A stretch of DNA of 64,000 nucleotides from Acidobacteriota bacterium (GCA_013289955.1 JABCYZ010000002.1:434001-498000); one strand, 5' to 3'. Shown: positions 8,568-17,667, numbered from the stretch's first letter. The notes: a model not told the origin generated them from the letters alone. A program made the numbers and translations.

Positions 8568-9449
8568 ATGAGCCCAGGAAAAGTGACCGACGCCATCGGC
8601 TGGCTGCAGTCCGCCAAAGAGAGGCTGCTCTCTCTGGCCGAACCCGACGAGCGCAAACCCGCGGAGCGCCCCCGCGTCGGCCTCGCACTCGCTGGCGGCT
8701 TCGCGCGCGGCATTGCCCACATCGGCGTCCTGCGCATCCTTCGAGAGGCCGGCATACCCATCGACTTGGTCGCAGGCACGAGCGTGGGCGCGCTGATAGG
8801 AGCGGCCTTTTGCGCGGGCACACCGCTCGGTGAGATGGAGCGCATTGGAGCGACCACAAGCTTCACCGATTTCGGCCGCTGGACACCCTCCTGGCTGGGA
8901 CTGGCCACCAATCAGCGCCTGGAAAAATTTCTCGCCAAGTTCACAGGAGTAAAGACTTTCGAAGAGATGGCCATTCCGCTGGCAATCGCCACGACAGACA
9001 TCAACGCGGGCATCTCCGTTTACTACACGCGCGGACCTGTCGGCCTGCCTCTGCGCGCATCCTGCGCCTATCCGGGGCTCTTCGTACCCATTCAATATGA
9101 AGGCCGCACCTTGGTGGACGGGTTTCTGACTTCGCCTGTTCCCGTGGAAGGCGCGCTGCTTCTGGGAGCAGACGTGGTGATTGCCGTTTATCTCGAAGCC
9201 AGCAACCTCGAGGAGCCTCGCACCTTCACGGACGTTCTAAGCCGTTCTTTCAACATCATCCAGCGCCACACGGACCTCACCTGGCGCCAGCAGGCTGACG
9301 TCATCATTGAGCCTGACGTAAAGCCCTTCGTTTGGGATGATTTCACAAGGACGCCGGATCTGGTCGCGGCAGGCGCAGCAGCCACTCTGGCAGCTTTGCC
9401 CGAAATTCGCGCAGCCATCAGCGGCGAGAAGCGTGACTCTGCCGCCTAG
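8568..9449 (+). CDS. patatin-like phospholipase (RssA/NTE type)
   Basis: A 293-residue serine lipid hydrolase with the Ser-Asp dyad. The nucleophile elbow is GTSVG (residues 70-74, Ser72). The catalytic Asp is in VDGF (Asp184, where the family has DG followed by a small residue). The oxyanion loop reads LAGGFARGIAHIG, so a Phe replaces one Gly of the usual GGGARG. No signal peptide is seen; it is probably cytoplasmic or peripheral to the membrane. It is divergent from fadN across 120 bases, and a shared role in acyl-chain turnover is only inferred. Confidence 0.85.
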   Translation: MSPGKVTDAIGWLQSAKERLLSLAEPDERKPAERPRVGLALAGGFARGIAHIGVLRILREAGIPIDLVAGTSVGALIGAAFCAGTPLGEMERIGATTSFTDFGRWTPSWLGLATNQRLEKFLAKFTGVKTFEEMAIPLAIATTDINAGISVYYTRGPVGLPLRASCAYPGLFVPIQYEGRTLVDGFLTSPVPVEGALLLGADVVIAVYLEASNLEEPRTFTDVLSRSFNIIQRHTDLTWRQQADVIIEPDVKPFVWDDFTRTPDLVAAGAAATLAALPEIRAAISGEKRDSAA

Positions 9450-9497
9450 GATCGGCAAGCCGCCCGCATCAACTCCATTTCAAGCCCGCATTCTGAA

Positions 9498-9809
9498 CTA
9501 TTCGGGCGTCACACGAACAACCACGGGCTGGCCTTCGCCCTTGCCCCGCTGCGTAAGCCACGCGCCCAGGCCTTCGGCAAAGCGCTCCGGCGTGAGCCGG
9601 AAGCTGGCTTCCACCTGTCCATCCGCCAGGGGAAGGGTGTCGTCAAAATCGGCGGAATTCGTGAAATTGCGCATGCAGAATTGATCGAGCCAGTCGAGCG
9701 GGCAGGCACGGCTCTCGCCGCGAATGACGACATCTACGATGAATTTTTGTGCATACACTCCGCCATCATAACATCGTGGCGAGCGAGTTTTGGGCGGGAG
9801 GGTAAACAA
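9498..9809 (-). CDS. hypothetical small protein
   Basis: A small cytoplasmic protein of up to 103 residues that I do not recognise. The convincing part begins near VYAQKFIVDVVIRGES and runs to the C-terminal segment LPLADGQVEASFRLTPERFA. It looks like a compact alpha-beta domain without membrane or signal segments. The ATG at 9809 adds a low-complexity N-terminus; a GTG at 9758 is an alternative, and no ribosome site decides between them. It lies 7 bases after the desaturase start side ends and converges with the patatin gene. Confidence 0.5.
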   Translation of the reverse strand: MFTLPPKTRSPRCYDGGVYAQKFIVDVVIRGESRACPLDWLDQFCMRNFTNSADFDDTLPLADGQVEASFRLTPERFAEGLGAWLTQRGKGEGQPVVVRVTPE

Positions 9810-9816
9810 CCGTTAG

Positions 9817-10668
9817 CTAGGAGACGCGCGGGCGCTTCACGCTGTGCGCCAGGCCGACACGCTCAAGCGTCCAGATGAAGTACCAGCCGATATCCGTCTG
9901 CCACCAGCGCAAGCCGAGGCGCGCCGAGCCCGCGTGTGAGTGATGATTCGCGTGCCAATTCTCGCCCCAGGCAGTAATTTGGAAAGGACCGAGCCACCAC
10001 ACGTTCATGCTGGAATCCTCGATACCCTCCTTGGCATGTCCGAGATGCGTGAGGCTGTTGACGAAGCATTGCATGTGCAGCGTGTACACCAAGCGAATCG
10101 CGCCGATCCAGAAGAAACCCATCCAGCCGAAGCCGAGCAGCGGTCCTGAAAAGATCGAAAGAAGGATTACGGGCGTTTCGAGCCAGCCCCATGCCGTGTA
10201 CATGCCGCGAGTCAGTTCCGGAGCCCAACGTTTTTTGTCCGCCGGCTGCGTCTGGTAAAGCCAGCGCAGGTGCGCCCACCAGAAGCCGCCTTGCTTGGGA
10301 CTGGAGATATCGTCCGGGGTGTCCGTCACGGAATGATGAAGCCGGTGGTACGCGACCCAGCTTGCGGGATGCCCGGAACCGTTGAAGACGGCCCAGAAGA
10401 TCAGAAACTGCTCGACGAACTTGTTGACCTTGAGTGTCTTGTGGGCCAGCAGGCGATGATAGCAGACCGTAGTGCCGAGACCTCCGAAGGCAATGAACAG
10501 CAGCGACACTCCAAGAATTTTCAGGCTGGGGAGCGGGAAAAGAATCAGTCCGACGACGGTCAGCACGTGAATGATAACGAGATAAGCGAACACGCCCTCT
10601 TTGCCATGAACTGGTTTCCAGAATGGACGTTCCCACGGCCGTACTTCTTGTGTAACTACTAGTTCCAT
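9817..10668 (-). CDS. acyl-lipid/acyl-CoA delta-9 type fatty acid desaturase
   Basis: A 283-residue membrane di-iron desaturase. All three histidine boxes are present: HRLLAH (residues 71-76), HRLHH (108-112) and HANHH (239-243), with further His in LTHLGHAKEG. Four hydrophobic segments flank them. The enzyme inserts a double bond into a saturated acyl chain using O2 and an external electron donor, adjusting membrane fluidity. The ATG at 10668 follows GGAGAAACT. An in-frame extension to 10791 has no ribosome site and is unlike the family. No ferredoxin or reductase gene adjoins it. Confidence 0.9.
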   Translation of the reverse strand: MELVVTQEVRPWERPFWKPVHGKEGVFAYLVIIHVLTVVGLILFPLPSLKILGVSLLFIAFGGLGTTVCYHRLLAHKTLKVNKFVEQFLIFWAVFNGSGHPASWVAYHRLHHSVTDTPDDISSPKQGGFWWAHLRWLYQTQPADKKRWAPELTRGMYTAWGWLETPVILLSIFSGPLLGFGWMGFFWIGAIRLVYTLHMQCFVNSLTHLGHAKEGIEDSSMNVWWLGPFQITAWGENWHANHHSHAGSARLGLRWWQTDIGWYFIWTLERVGLAHSVKRPRVS

Positions 10669-11503
10669 AGTTTCTCCGGCGATCTGCTTTATTGATTGCT
10701 TGACTGCCTGGTGTGTCGAACCTGATAGGCAGCATAACAATACCATTTTTCCTGTAGGAGCAATGTAAATCTGTTCAGAATCAGACACCAAAGAGGAAAC
10801 TGTTTTGCAGCAAACTCGTCGCTAGCCCCGCTGAAATCGCGGAGGGGAGCACACCGCGATAATTTCCAGACGGACACAGACGCGGACTTTGCCCTCGGGC
10901 ACCCGGTCCAGCCGGGCGTCAAATATTTCTCGTTCAGAGCAGTTCAGGAAATGTGAGGGGGAGCTGTTCCGACCGCGCCCTGGCAACCACAAAAAAGAGT
11001 TCCAGAAGGAAGGAAAATCGGACCTTATCTCTGCAGATCTCGCAACGCGTCATTTAATTCCACCAGGTTCGAGTCCAGCCGGTAAAAGCCCGGGCGCCAG
11101 TTTCCGACCGTCTCTTCAGCGGCAAATCTCAGGACGGCAAAATCGCTTTCCCCTGCCGGACCTTCGGCGAGACTCGGAAAGCTTTCGCCAAAGAAGGTGA
11201 CAGGGTGCTTGCTGACCACGCTGTCGCACTCCTTTACGGAAAGCACTGCGCGCAGCATCCCCTGATTCTTGGCATGGGGTTGGCAAAAGTAGAGGTTTGG
11301 CATACTTGCGAATCATCGACAGAAACGCAAAGAACTGTAATAGTACCTGAGTCCTTTTGTTGGAGCAGAGAGCGTAGGCGCCAACCCCTCCAGCGCCGTC
11401 TCTCACTTTCTCCCCTACTTTCGCCTCATTTCGTGCGCTTTTCCCGTCCCAGACGGGCCCAACAAGCGATAGAATCCTGCCACTGCCAGACAGGGAGGGA
11501 ATC
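10669..11503. other. intergenic stretch, one weak ORF
   Basis: An 835-base stretch between the desaturase start and the PilZ gene. The only candidate gene is a 92-codon minus-strand ORF at 11025-11303 (beginning MPNLYFCQPHAKNQGMLRAV). It has an acidic middle, no recognisable domain and no clear ribosome site, so I leave it as possible only. The rest shows no RNA gene or repeat that I can recognise. Confidence 0.4.
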
Positions 11504-11839
11504 GTGGAAGACGAGCGGCGTCGAACTCCCAGGTTTCCCTTCATCGCAACGGCTGAGATTCTTCTGAAAGGCACGCCTGCTGGTATCTCCGCCCGTCTTA
11601 CGGAGCTAAGTCTTTACGGCTGTTATGTGGAAATGCCCGATCCACCACCCAAGGGCACGCCAATCCTCCTCAAAGCCCATTCCGAAGGGAAGTACTTCGA
11701 ATCCCAAGGTGCGGTGCTCTACTCCCACCCCAACCAGGGCATGGGTGTCGGCTTTCAGAATGTAAATCCGTATTATTTAACTGTTTTGAAGCATTGGCTG
11801 ATGGAAGCCGCGCAGGCAAAGTTTGGAAAGAAAGACTGA
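11504..11839 (+). CDS. PilZ domain protein
   Basis: A 111-residue stand-alone PilZ protein, likely a cyclic-di-GMP effector in the cytoplasm. The first signature RRRTPRFPF supplies the RxxxR ligand arginines near the N-terminus. The second, normally D/N-x-S-x-x-G, is here ELSLYGCYVE, so the leading acid is Glu. The C-terminal strand QGMGVGFQNV is typical. The start is GTG at 11504 with GGAGG a few bases upstream. Whether it still binds cyclic-di-GMP is uncertain because of the altered second motif. Confidence 0.82.
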   Translation: MEDERRRTPRFPFIATAEILLKGTPAGISARLTELSLYGCYVEMPDPPPKGTPILLKAHSEGKYFESQGAVLYSHPNQGMGVGFQNVNPYYLTVLKHWLMEAAQAKFGKKD

Positions 11840-11882
11840 AACCGTCGGGATTCTCGCTCCCGCAATCGCCCTTTTTTGGAAA

Positions 11883-12908
11883 TTACTTACGCTGCGCCCA
11901 CGCCAGGCCATCCGGCCCATTTCCCGTGGCGATTTTGCCAGTCACTTCCAGCGTTTTTAAGTCAACCACTGCGACGGCATTGTCTCTGCTGAGAGCCACA
12001 TAGGCTCTCGTGCCGTTGGGCTCGATTAGAGTCCCCTCCGGTCCTTGGCCCACCTTCAATCTCTTGCGCTCTGTACGCGTGGCCGTGTCCACGACGAGCA
12101 ATTCCCCGCCGCCATCATCGGAAATCAGCACGAGCTTCCCATCTGGCGTGAATTTGAGCCGGTTCGTATGCTTCGTCTTAAGATCGAGCGTTGCTGTCAC
12201 TCTCTTCGTGGCCACTTCGATGACGGAAACGGTGCCGTCGCCGGAGTTCGCCGCCCAAACTTCTTTGCCGTCCGGCGAAAGATCAAATCCTTCCGGCCCT
12301 TTGCCGACGGGAATAGGCGTCACCGTCCAGCCGTTGCGGCCGCCGCCCGCCTCGATCACGCAAATGGTGTCCGAGCCGATATTGGAAGTGAAAATCGTTT
12401 TCAGGTCCTTCGACAGAACAATCATGTGCGTGACGTTTTGTCCCGTGCCGAGTATCCAATCCACCTGATTGCCCAGGGGATCGTAGCGGCCGATCACTTT
12501 GTTGGCTTCCGCCGTGAAATAAACCTTGCCGTCGGCAAACGCGAGCCCATGGGGCGCGCGCAAAGCGCCCAGATTGACAGGGGTCAAGGCCTTTTGCGCC
12601 GTCAAGTCCACTACGGACAGCGTCTTCAATTGGCCCTTCTCGCTGGCATAATTGGAAATGTAGGCGAACATCCCGTCGTCCGACGCAATCACTTCGTGAG
12701 GAGCGCCTCCGGACGGCACGCGGGCCACCACCTTCAAACTCGCTGGATCAACAATGGCCAGCTGCTCGTCACTTTTTTCAAGAACGAGCAACGCCGGCGA
12801 AGTCGTCTGCCCGACCGCGTCCATTGCCACGGCCAGACTTGTAGCGACCAGTACGAAGCAAGCCGCCAACCGGAGAAGAGAATTTCCAACTCTAGAAACC
12901 ATCGACAT
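11883..12908 (-). CDS. secreted YVTN-family beta-propeller protein
   Basis: A 341-residue exported seven-bladed propeller of the YncE/YVTN type. A Sec signal peptide covers about residues 1-33 (LLRLAACFVLVATSLAVAM). Repeats follow at about 42-residue spacing with cores such as LAIVDPASLKVVARVPSGGA, VSVIEVATKRVTATL and VAVVDLKTLEVTGKIATGNG. These proteins are usually periplasmic or surface binding proteins and not enzymes, and no active site is evident. It converges with the PilZ gene across about 43 bases. An in-frame ATG three codons in is equally possible as the start. Confidence 0.8.
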   Translation of the reverse strand: MSMVSRVGNSLLRLAACFVLVATSLAVAMDAVGQTTSPALLVLEKSDEQLAIVDPASLKVVARVPSGGAPHEVIASDDGMFAYISNYASEKGQLKTLSVVDLTAQKALTPVNLGALRAPHGLAFADGKVYFTAEANKVIGRYDPLGNQVDWILGTGQNVTHMIVLSKDLKTIFTSNIGSDTICVIEAGGGRNGWTVTPIPVGKGPEGFDLSPDGKEVWAANSGDGTVSVIEVATKRVTATLDLKTKHTNRLKFTPDGKLVLISDDGGGELLVVDTATRTERKRLKVGQGPEGTLIEPNGTRAYVALSRDNAVAVVDLKTLEVTGKIATGNGPDGLAWAQRK

Positions 12909-13110
12909 TGCAGCACCTCTCTATGGACGGGAGGGAGGATATCACTTCCGCATTTCGAAGAGGACAACCCATGAGAGCCTGAATCTGTTGCGTCATGGAT
13001 CCCGGCCATTCGGTCAAATTCCAGTACCCTCCAGCATTTTCTTCACGTCCTATACACTGCAGCCAGATCTCAGGAAGTACGGGCGAATCAGTAGTTCAGA
13101 ACGGTGATTT

Positions 13111-13623
13111 ATGCTGAGAGTTTCTTTTGTCGCATTGCTTTTTGCAGGGTCCGCACTTGCCCAGAACCAGTCTCCAGTTGTGGCCGCTGCCTGCGGTCCG
13201 AATAGTGTCGCCTTCGCCGTGAAACTGGACGAATCGCGTCAAACACTGGCTGAGCCCGAGCCCGGAAAGGCCCTGATTTACTTTATTCAGGAGACAGGGG
13301 CAGGAAACTGCCTCGGACCCTGCGTGACGAGGATCGGGCTGGACGGTGTCTGGGTGGGCGCCTTTAAACGCAATTCTTATTTTTCCGTATCCGTGGATCC
13401 GGGAGAGCATCATTCGTGTGTGAACGTACAATCGGGCACCGCGTTAGGAAAAGTGGTGGCGTTCGCGCACGTCTCGGCGGAGGCGGGAAAGGTCTATTAC
13501 CTGGGCACGCAGGCGTTTGTGAGGTCAAGCTCGATGCGGCTCGAAATGCATCCGATCGACAGCGCACAAGCCAAGCATCTGATTATTTCCTTGCCGCTGA
13601 GCGTGTCCGAGCCGAAAAGGTGA
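13111..13623 (+). CDS. exported DUF2846-like protein
   Basis: A 170-residue protein with a short signal peptide (MLRVSFVALLFAGSALAQ, cleavage after ALA). The beta-rich domain has the DUF2846 pattern KALIYFIQE, then GLDGVWVGAFKRNSYFSVSV, then PGEHHSCVN and VYYLGTQ. The family is found as periplasmic or lipid-anchored proteins of unknown role. Four Cys residues in the mature part could form two disulfides. It faces the TPR gene tail to tail with 136 bases between. Confidence 0.65.
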   Translation: MLRVSFVALLFAGSALAQNQSPVVAAACGPNSVAFAVKLDESRQTLAEPEPGKALIYFIQETGAGNCLGPCVTRIGLDGVWVGAFKRNSYFSVSVDPGEHHSCVNVQSGTALGKVVAFAHVSAEAGKVYYLGTQAFVRSSSMRLEMHPIDSAQAKHLIISLPLSVSEPKR

Positions 13624-13759
13624 GCGCTGGTCTAGACAAAGTTCGCCCAGAAGGTTACCGCAACCTGCCTAATCTTCTTCGAGTTTCTGGCGGGTATTCT
13701 GTCGAACGTCTTTTCCGGCATTCGGTTCGCGAAAAACGGCAGGTCCAGCGAAGAGATAA

Positions 13760-15010
13760 TCACCGCTGATTGGGTTTTTCGGTGGTTGACGCCGGGCTGT
13801 CCAACTTCTCTAATCTTGCCAGCTTCTCCCGCTGCTGTGCCGCGTCTTTGGCTCCAGGAGCCAGGGCCAGGTAAGTCTGTATCTCCGTGATCGCGCGGGC
13901 GTAGTTGTTTTTTCGGGCAAAGATCTCCGCGAGCAGGAGATGCAGCTGCGGAAAATGAGTGCGCAGGTCCAGGTATTCCGCCTGGAGCGCGCTCTTTTCG
14001 GCGTCTTCCATCTTGTTGAGCTTGTAATTCGCAAACGAGTTGAAGAAATAGGCCTCGGCGTAATTCAACGGATCCAGATCCAAGGTGTAGACAGTAATGT
14101 CGGTCTGGTTCAGCGGATCGAGAGCCAAGAGGTGGCCAGTAAGTCTAAGAACCTCTGTCCAATTCTCTTCCTCGTAGGCCATGGATGCGAGAAACAGATA
14201 AGGCGGCAGAAACTTTGTATCGAGAGTCGTGGCCTGGGTATAGGCCTTGCGAGCCGCGTCCTTCTGGTTTCCTTTCTGCAAGACCGTACCCAATTGAAAC
14301 CAGGCGTTCACGAACCGGGGGTAGATCTCTACCGCAGTTTCAAAATATTTGCCTGCCTCGGCAAGCTTTCCGTTTCCCTCGGCCTGGAGGCCTTTCTCGT
14401 AAGCTTTTCTGGCATCTTTCGGCGCTTGGTAGGGGGCGGCGTTCAGGGTCGTGCCTTCAATCTTCTTCCCTCTCTCCACTACAATAATACCTACATCCAC
14501 GCTGCCGCCGGACGTATCAAGGCCCAGCAGGGTGACGTCACGGGAGCGAAAACCCGAAGCCGTAACCCGCAGATCACAATTCTCCAACTCGTGTCGTGGG
14601 ATTCCCATGACCGAATTCCTTCTTGGCATGCCGGATGGCCCAGCCTCGTCGGCGCTGGCCTCCGGAAAAGAGTCAGCCTGCGATCCCAGTTGCATGCTGA
14701 AATCGCCTTTGGGGGAGGCATAGACCTGTTGACGCGCCCGGTTGTTGCAAACCCTCGCAACCAGCGCATCGATGGGAAGGGTTCCACCGTCGTTGGTTGT
14801 TAACCTTCCTCTGAGAAACATAACGTATTCATCTCCCGGTTGACCTGGCTGCGTATTCGGGGAAGGGAGAGTCGACGGAATGTTCGGCGGCGAGGAAGGC
14901 GGGGGCGCTGGCGTCGGAGGCGGAGCCGGGGGCTTCTGCGCCATCGTGGGCGGCACAACAATCGCCAATAAGATGGATAGCAAGACGAAGATGCGCGCGT
15001 GGTGGCTCAT
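13760..15010 (-). CDS. secreted TPR protein with proline-rich linker
   Basis: A 416-residue exported scaffold protein. A signal peptide (residues 1-24) is followed by a long Pro-rich linker to about residue 60. Next comes a carboxypeptidase-regulatory-like beta domain (LRGRLTTNDGGTLPIDALVA to GIIVVERGKKI). Four or more TPR repeats run from about residue 205 (ARKAYEKGLQAEGNGKLAEA onwards). The spacer LALDPLNQTD and LDLDPLNYAE shows a short local duplication between repeats. Such proteins are common in acidobacterial genomes. The partner is unknown. Confidence 0.75.
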   Translation of the reverse strand: MSHHARIFVLLSILLAIVVPPTMAQKPPAPPPTPAPPPSSPPNIPSTLPSPNTQPGQPGDEYVMFLRGRLTTNDGGTLPIDALVARVCNNRARQQVYASPKGDFSMQLGSQADSFPEASADEAGPSGMPRRNSVMGIPRHELENCDLRVTASGFRSRDVTLLGLDTSGGSVDVGIIVVERGKKIEGTTLNAAPYQAPKDARKAYEKGLQAEGNGKLAEAGKYFETAVEIYPRFVNAWFQLGTVLQKGNQKDAARKAYTQATTLDTKFLPPYLFLASMAYEEENWTEVLRLTGHLLALDPLNQTDITVYTLDLDPLNYAEAYFFNSFANYKLNKMEDAEKSALQAEYLDLRTHFPQLHLLLAEIFARKNNYARAITEIQTYLALAPGAKDAAQQREKLARLEKLDSPASTTEKPNQR

Positions 15011-15338
15011 AGGTCGGTCTCTAGGCAGGGGAGCTTCGGTGATTCAAAATCCTAGGGCGTTTGTCAGTTCAAGTCAAGGCTCCCTGCTCGAAAAACTGCC
15101 GCACCTTGATGTTCCCGTGCATTTGGTCGATTTGCTAGCACTCTGAACAATTTTCTGCAATCCAGGAAGATGTGCGTGCGCGGACTCGCCAGCCTGCGAT
15201 CGCCCGGTAGCCGCAGCCGGGAAAATGGAATCTGGTCTCGAAGGTTTTCAGAAGCACTTCCGATTTTTCGTCTGGTCAGGGATTTGTAGCCGGGCCTGGG
15301 GTAGAATCTGGGCGTTTGCGCTGACGGGAGGCCTCTCG
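15011..15338. other. divergent intergenic region
   Basis: A 328-base gap between the divergent TPR and SGNH-hydrolase genes. It must hold both promoters. I see no clear operator, RNA gene or terminator-like hairpin with a T tract. Confidence 0.4.
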
Positions 15339-16184
15339 ATGACTGGAAATAGGAGATTGTCTGATGCGCTGGTTGGGTTCTTGCTGACGGCGGCGGTTCT
15401 TATGTGCGGCACGCTGGCCTTCTCTCAAGCCGCCACACCGGCGACTCAGGCCCAAAACCAGATACCTGCAAACGAGCAAGCCGCGTGGGAACAGTTGACC
15501 CCATACCAGAAATCACAGCTGGAGCGGACCTACAATGACTGGGCGTTCCTGGCAAAGTTCCGGGAGGCCGATGCGCTCATGCCGCCGCCGTCCCCAGGCG
15601 AAACGCGGGTCGTCTTCATGGGCGATTCCATCACCGAAGGCTGGGGCATGAAAGCTACGGCTACATCGCCTGGCCGCGGTGAGTTTTTCCCAGGAAAGCC
15701 GTATATCAACCGTGGCATCTCCGGGCAAACGACTCCTCAGATGCTCGTCCGTTTTCGCCAGGACGTCATTTTGCTGAAACCCAAGGTAGTGGTCCTACTG
15801 GCCGGCACAAACGACATCGCCGAGAACACCGGAAAGCAAACGCTCGAGGAGATTGGCAACATCCTCGCCTCCATGAGCGAACTTGCGCGGGCGAATGGGA
15901 TTCGTGTTGTCCTGTGCTCCGTTCTGCCGGCAAGCGATTTTCCATGGCACAAAGGACTCGAGCCGGCGCCGAAGATCAGGGCGCTCAACGCCTGGATGAA
16001 GGATTACGCCGCGAAAAATGGTTTCGTCTATGTGGATTACTACGCGCCCATGGCCAACAGCGAAGGCGGCCTGAAAGCAGAGTTGAGCCCGGACGGCGTG
16101 CATCCCAACAAAGCCGGGTACGACCTCATGGCGCCCCTCGCAGAGGCGGGAATCGCGGAAGCCCTGAAAAAGCCACTTCCGTGA
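15339..16184 (+). CDS. exported SGNH/GDSL hydrolase
   Basis: A 281-residue esterase/lipase of the SGNH superfamily, exported by a signal peptide ending near LAFSQA. Block I is GDSITEGWG (Ser97), block II Gly lies in NRGISGQT, block III is GTNDI (Asn158) and block V is DGVHP (Asp252, His255), so the catalytic set is complete. The sequence style is that of acetyl-xylan-esterase or platelet-activating-factor-hydrolase-like members. The ATG at 15339 has GGGAGG seven bases upstream; the longer form from 15225 lacks a signal peptide at its start. The substrate is unknown, probably an acyl group on glycan. Confidence 0.85.
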   Translation: MTGNRRLSDALVGFLLTAAVLMCGTLAFSQAATPATQAQNQIPANEQAAWEQLTPYQKSQLERTYNDWAFLAKFREADALMPPPSPGETRVVFMGDSITEGWGMKATATSPGRGEFFPGKPYINRGISGQTTPQMLVRFRQDVILLKPKVVVLLAGTNDIAENTGKQTLEEIGNILASMSELARANGIRVVLCSVLPASDFPWHKGLEPAPKIRALNAWMKDYAAKNGFVYVDYYAPMANSEGGLKAELSPDGVHPNKAGYDLMAPLAEAGIAEALKKPLP

Positions 16185-16291
16185 CACATCGGTTGGAACC
16201 ACCCGCTTGCTATTTGCCCGTCCAGCTTTTCTTCGCTGGCCCGCGGGGACAGTCTTACATTCCGTAGGAAAGGCGAACACGAGAGGGAGCC

Positions 16292-16660
16292 ATGAAATTC
16301 GCAAAAGTTGTCTTTTGGATGGCGGGCATATGGGGGTTTCTGGTCATCACGCCTCTCTATTTCATTTTCAATCTGATTGGCCAAAAAGATCCACCGCCGA
16401 TCACTCATCCCGGCTTTTTCTACGGCTTCGTGGGCTGCGCCCTGGCATGGCAAGTCGCGTTCTGCTTCATCGCCACGGATCCGGCACGCTATCGGCCCCT
16501 GATGCTTCCCTCTGTTCTCGAAAAGGCCACCTACGCGATCGCCATTGTGGTCCTGGTCTTAGAGAGCCGCACCCGACCTTCGGATCTGGTCTTTGCCGGC
16601 ACAGACTCGCTGCTCCTGATCCTGTTCGTACTCGCCTATTTCAAGACGCGGCCCAGCTGA
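16292..16660 (+). CDS. small four-helix membrane protein, unknown function
   Basis: A 122-residue inner-membrane protein with hydrophobic segments near residues 5-28, 42-62, 75-92 and 102-117 and short loops (GQKDPPPITHPGFFYG between the first two). I do not recognise the family. The ATG follows GGGAGCC, a good ribosome site. It is 107 bases downstream of the SGNH hydrolase on the same strand and could be cotranscribed. Confidence 0.65.
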   Translation: MKFAKVVFWMAGIWGFLVITPLYFIFNLIGQKDPPPITHPGFFYGFVGCALAWQVAFCFIATDPARYRPLMLPSVLEKATYAIAIVVLVLESRTRPSDLVFAGTDSLLLILFVLAYFKTRPS

Positions 16661-17265
16661 TGCCGGAACATCCAGTTTGTGACAATCGCCGTACATAGAG
16701 AAGGGAACCAAAGAGAGTTCGAGCATCGGGCGAAGGACAGGTTTGGTCGTACAGGTCAATTCTGTCCACTTTTTTCGCTTGACGGCGGCTCGCAATGGGA
16801 GGATACCAGATGTACCACAGCCCCGGATTGAGGGACGGGGTTTTAAGTCAGGGTAAGTGTGTGCGGCCCTGCCCTCCCGAACTCCTTGGAGCAGAATCAA
16901 CCTTGCCCGCTTTTCATTTGCGGGGAATAAATTAGGCCGGTAAGAGGTCATCACGGTCGGCTGGGATTTTCAGCAGACTGTACCTGAACGCGAACGAGCG
17001 GGACTGGCCGCAGCACTTTTAAATTTTTTGGCGCGTGCAGCTTCTGGACCTGGCTGAGTCATTTGCCGAAACAGGCCGTCTAACCCAGACGGAATCTGTT
17101 CCCGGGAAGGAAGCGAACAGCATCGGGGCGAAAAAGGGCAGCTCGAAAAAACGGGATGCCTGAGCGTCAGAAAGACCGCACCCTGCTTCTAGCTTTGATC
17201 TTCACGGCGGGCAATCCGCCGGAAGGGCAGCAGTAGACTCAAAATAAATGGAGGCGGAGAAAGAA
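16661..17265. other. long leader region before the bufferin operon
   Basis: 605 bases without a convincing gene. Near the 3' end a hairpin CGGCGG-GCAAT-CCGCCG at 17205-17221 lies in the probable leader of the precursor gene, 45 bases before its ATG. I could not assign a -35/-10 promoter with confidence. The promoter and any metal-responsive operator of the operon should lie here. Confidence 0.4.
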
Positions 17266-17559
17266 ATGACAAAGACGAATAAGTTCCTGATCACTGGCGC
17301 GGCGATCGCGGGATTGCTCGCGGGAACCGGAGCCAGTATCCAGGCTTCCAATCTGCTCAACGGGGGAAAGGCTTCGGCCACCGCCCAGGATACAGACAAG
17401 AAGCCTGACAGCACCGACAAGGAAAAGCACGCCTGTAAGGGCAAGAACTCGTGCAAGGGCAAGGGCGGCTGCAAGTCGAGCGACAACGGCTGCAAAGGCA
17501 AGAACTCCTGCAAGGGCAAGGGCGGCTGCGCGACCGACGGCTCGAAGATGCCGTCCTAG
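17266..17559 (+). CDS. bufA: bufferin-type metallophore precursor with two hexa-spaced Cys modules
   Basis: A 97-residue exported peptide. A Sec signal covers about residues 1-27 (FLITGAAIAGLLAGTGASIQ), followed by an acidic/lysine linker. The cysteine core has C57, C63, C69, C76, C82 and C88. The core is two copies of CKGKNSCKGKGGC separated by KSSDNG. This matches precursors of the bufferin family, in which a DUF692/DUF2063 enzyme pair modifies cysteines to give copper-binding products. The modification itself is inferred. ATG 17266 is chosen over 17248 because GGAG sits six bases before it. The next genes encode exactly that enzyme pair. Confidence 0.85.
   Translation: MTKTNKFLITGAAIAGLLAGTGASIQASNLLNGGKASATAQDTDKKPDSTDKEKHACKGKNSCKGKGGCKSSDNGCKGKNSCKGKGGCATDGSKMPS
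17434..17529 (+). repeat. tandem 39-base repeat encoding the two Cys modules
   Basis: Two 39-base units at 17434-17472 and 17491-17529 are separated by 18 bases and differ at only three third-codon positions. They encode the identical 13-residue module CKGKNSCKGKGGC. The near-identity indicates a recent duplication, or selection and gene conversion keeping the units alike. Confidence 0.9.
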
Positions 17560-17610
17560 TAACAGAAACCCCAGCACGGTCAGTTCCCTGCTCGAGCTCC
17601 ACCAAGGATG

Positions 17611-17640
17611 AAGGGCCGGTGCCTCTTCTTACTGGCCCTT
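17611..17640 (+). terminator. intercistronic hairpin between bufA and bufB
   Basis: A 10-base arm at 17611-17620 pairs with 17631-17640 (one G-T wobble), leaving a 10-base loop; arm AAGGGCCGGT, partner ACTGGCCCTT. The following bases TCATCTTTCC form only a weak T tract. Placed between precursor and enzyme genes, it could act as a partial terminator or 3' stabiliser that makes more precursor than enzyme mRNA. Confidence 0.55.
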
Positions 17641-17667
17641 TCATCTTTCCCCTTCCCGGAGAATGGA

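Noticed and set aside
16661..17265. A possible second precursor or small RNA in the region before bufA
   Set aside because: No Cys-rich ORF with a signal peptide and no convincing RNA structure beyond one short hairpin was seen.
17434..17529. Short tandem repeats considered as a CRISPR array
   Set aside because: Only two units, both coding in frame for the Cys module; no unique spacers and no cas genes. No CRISPR array was seen anywhere in the window.
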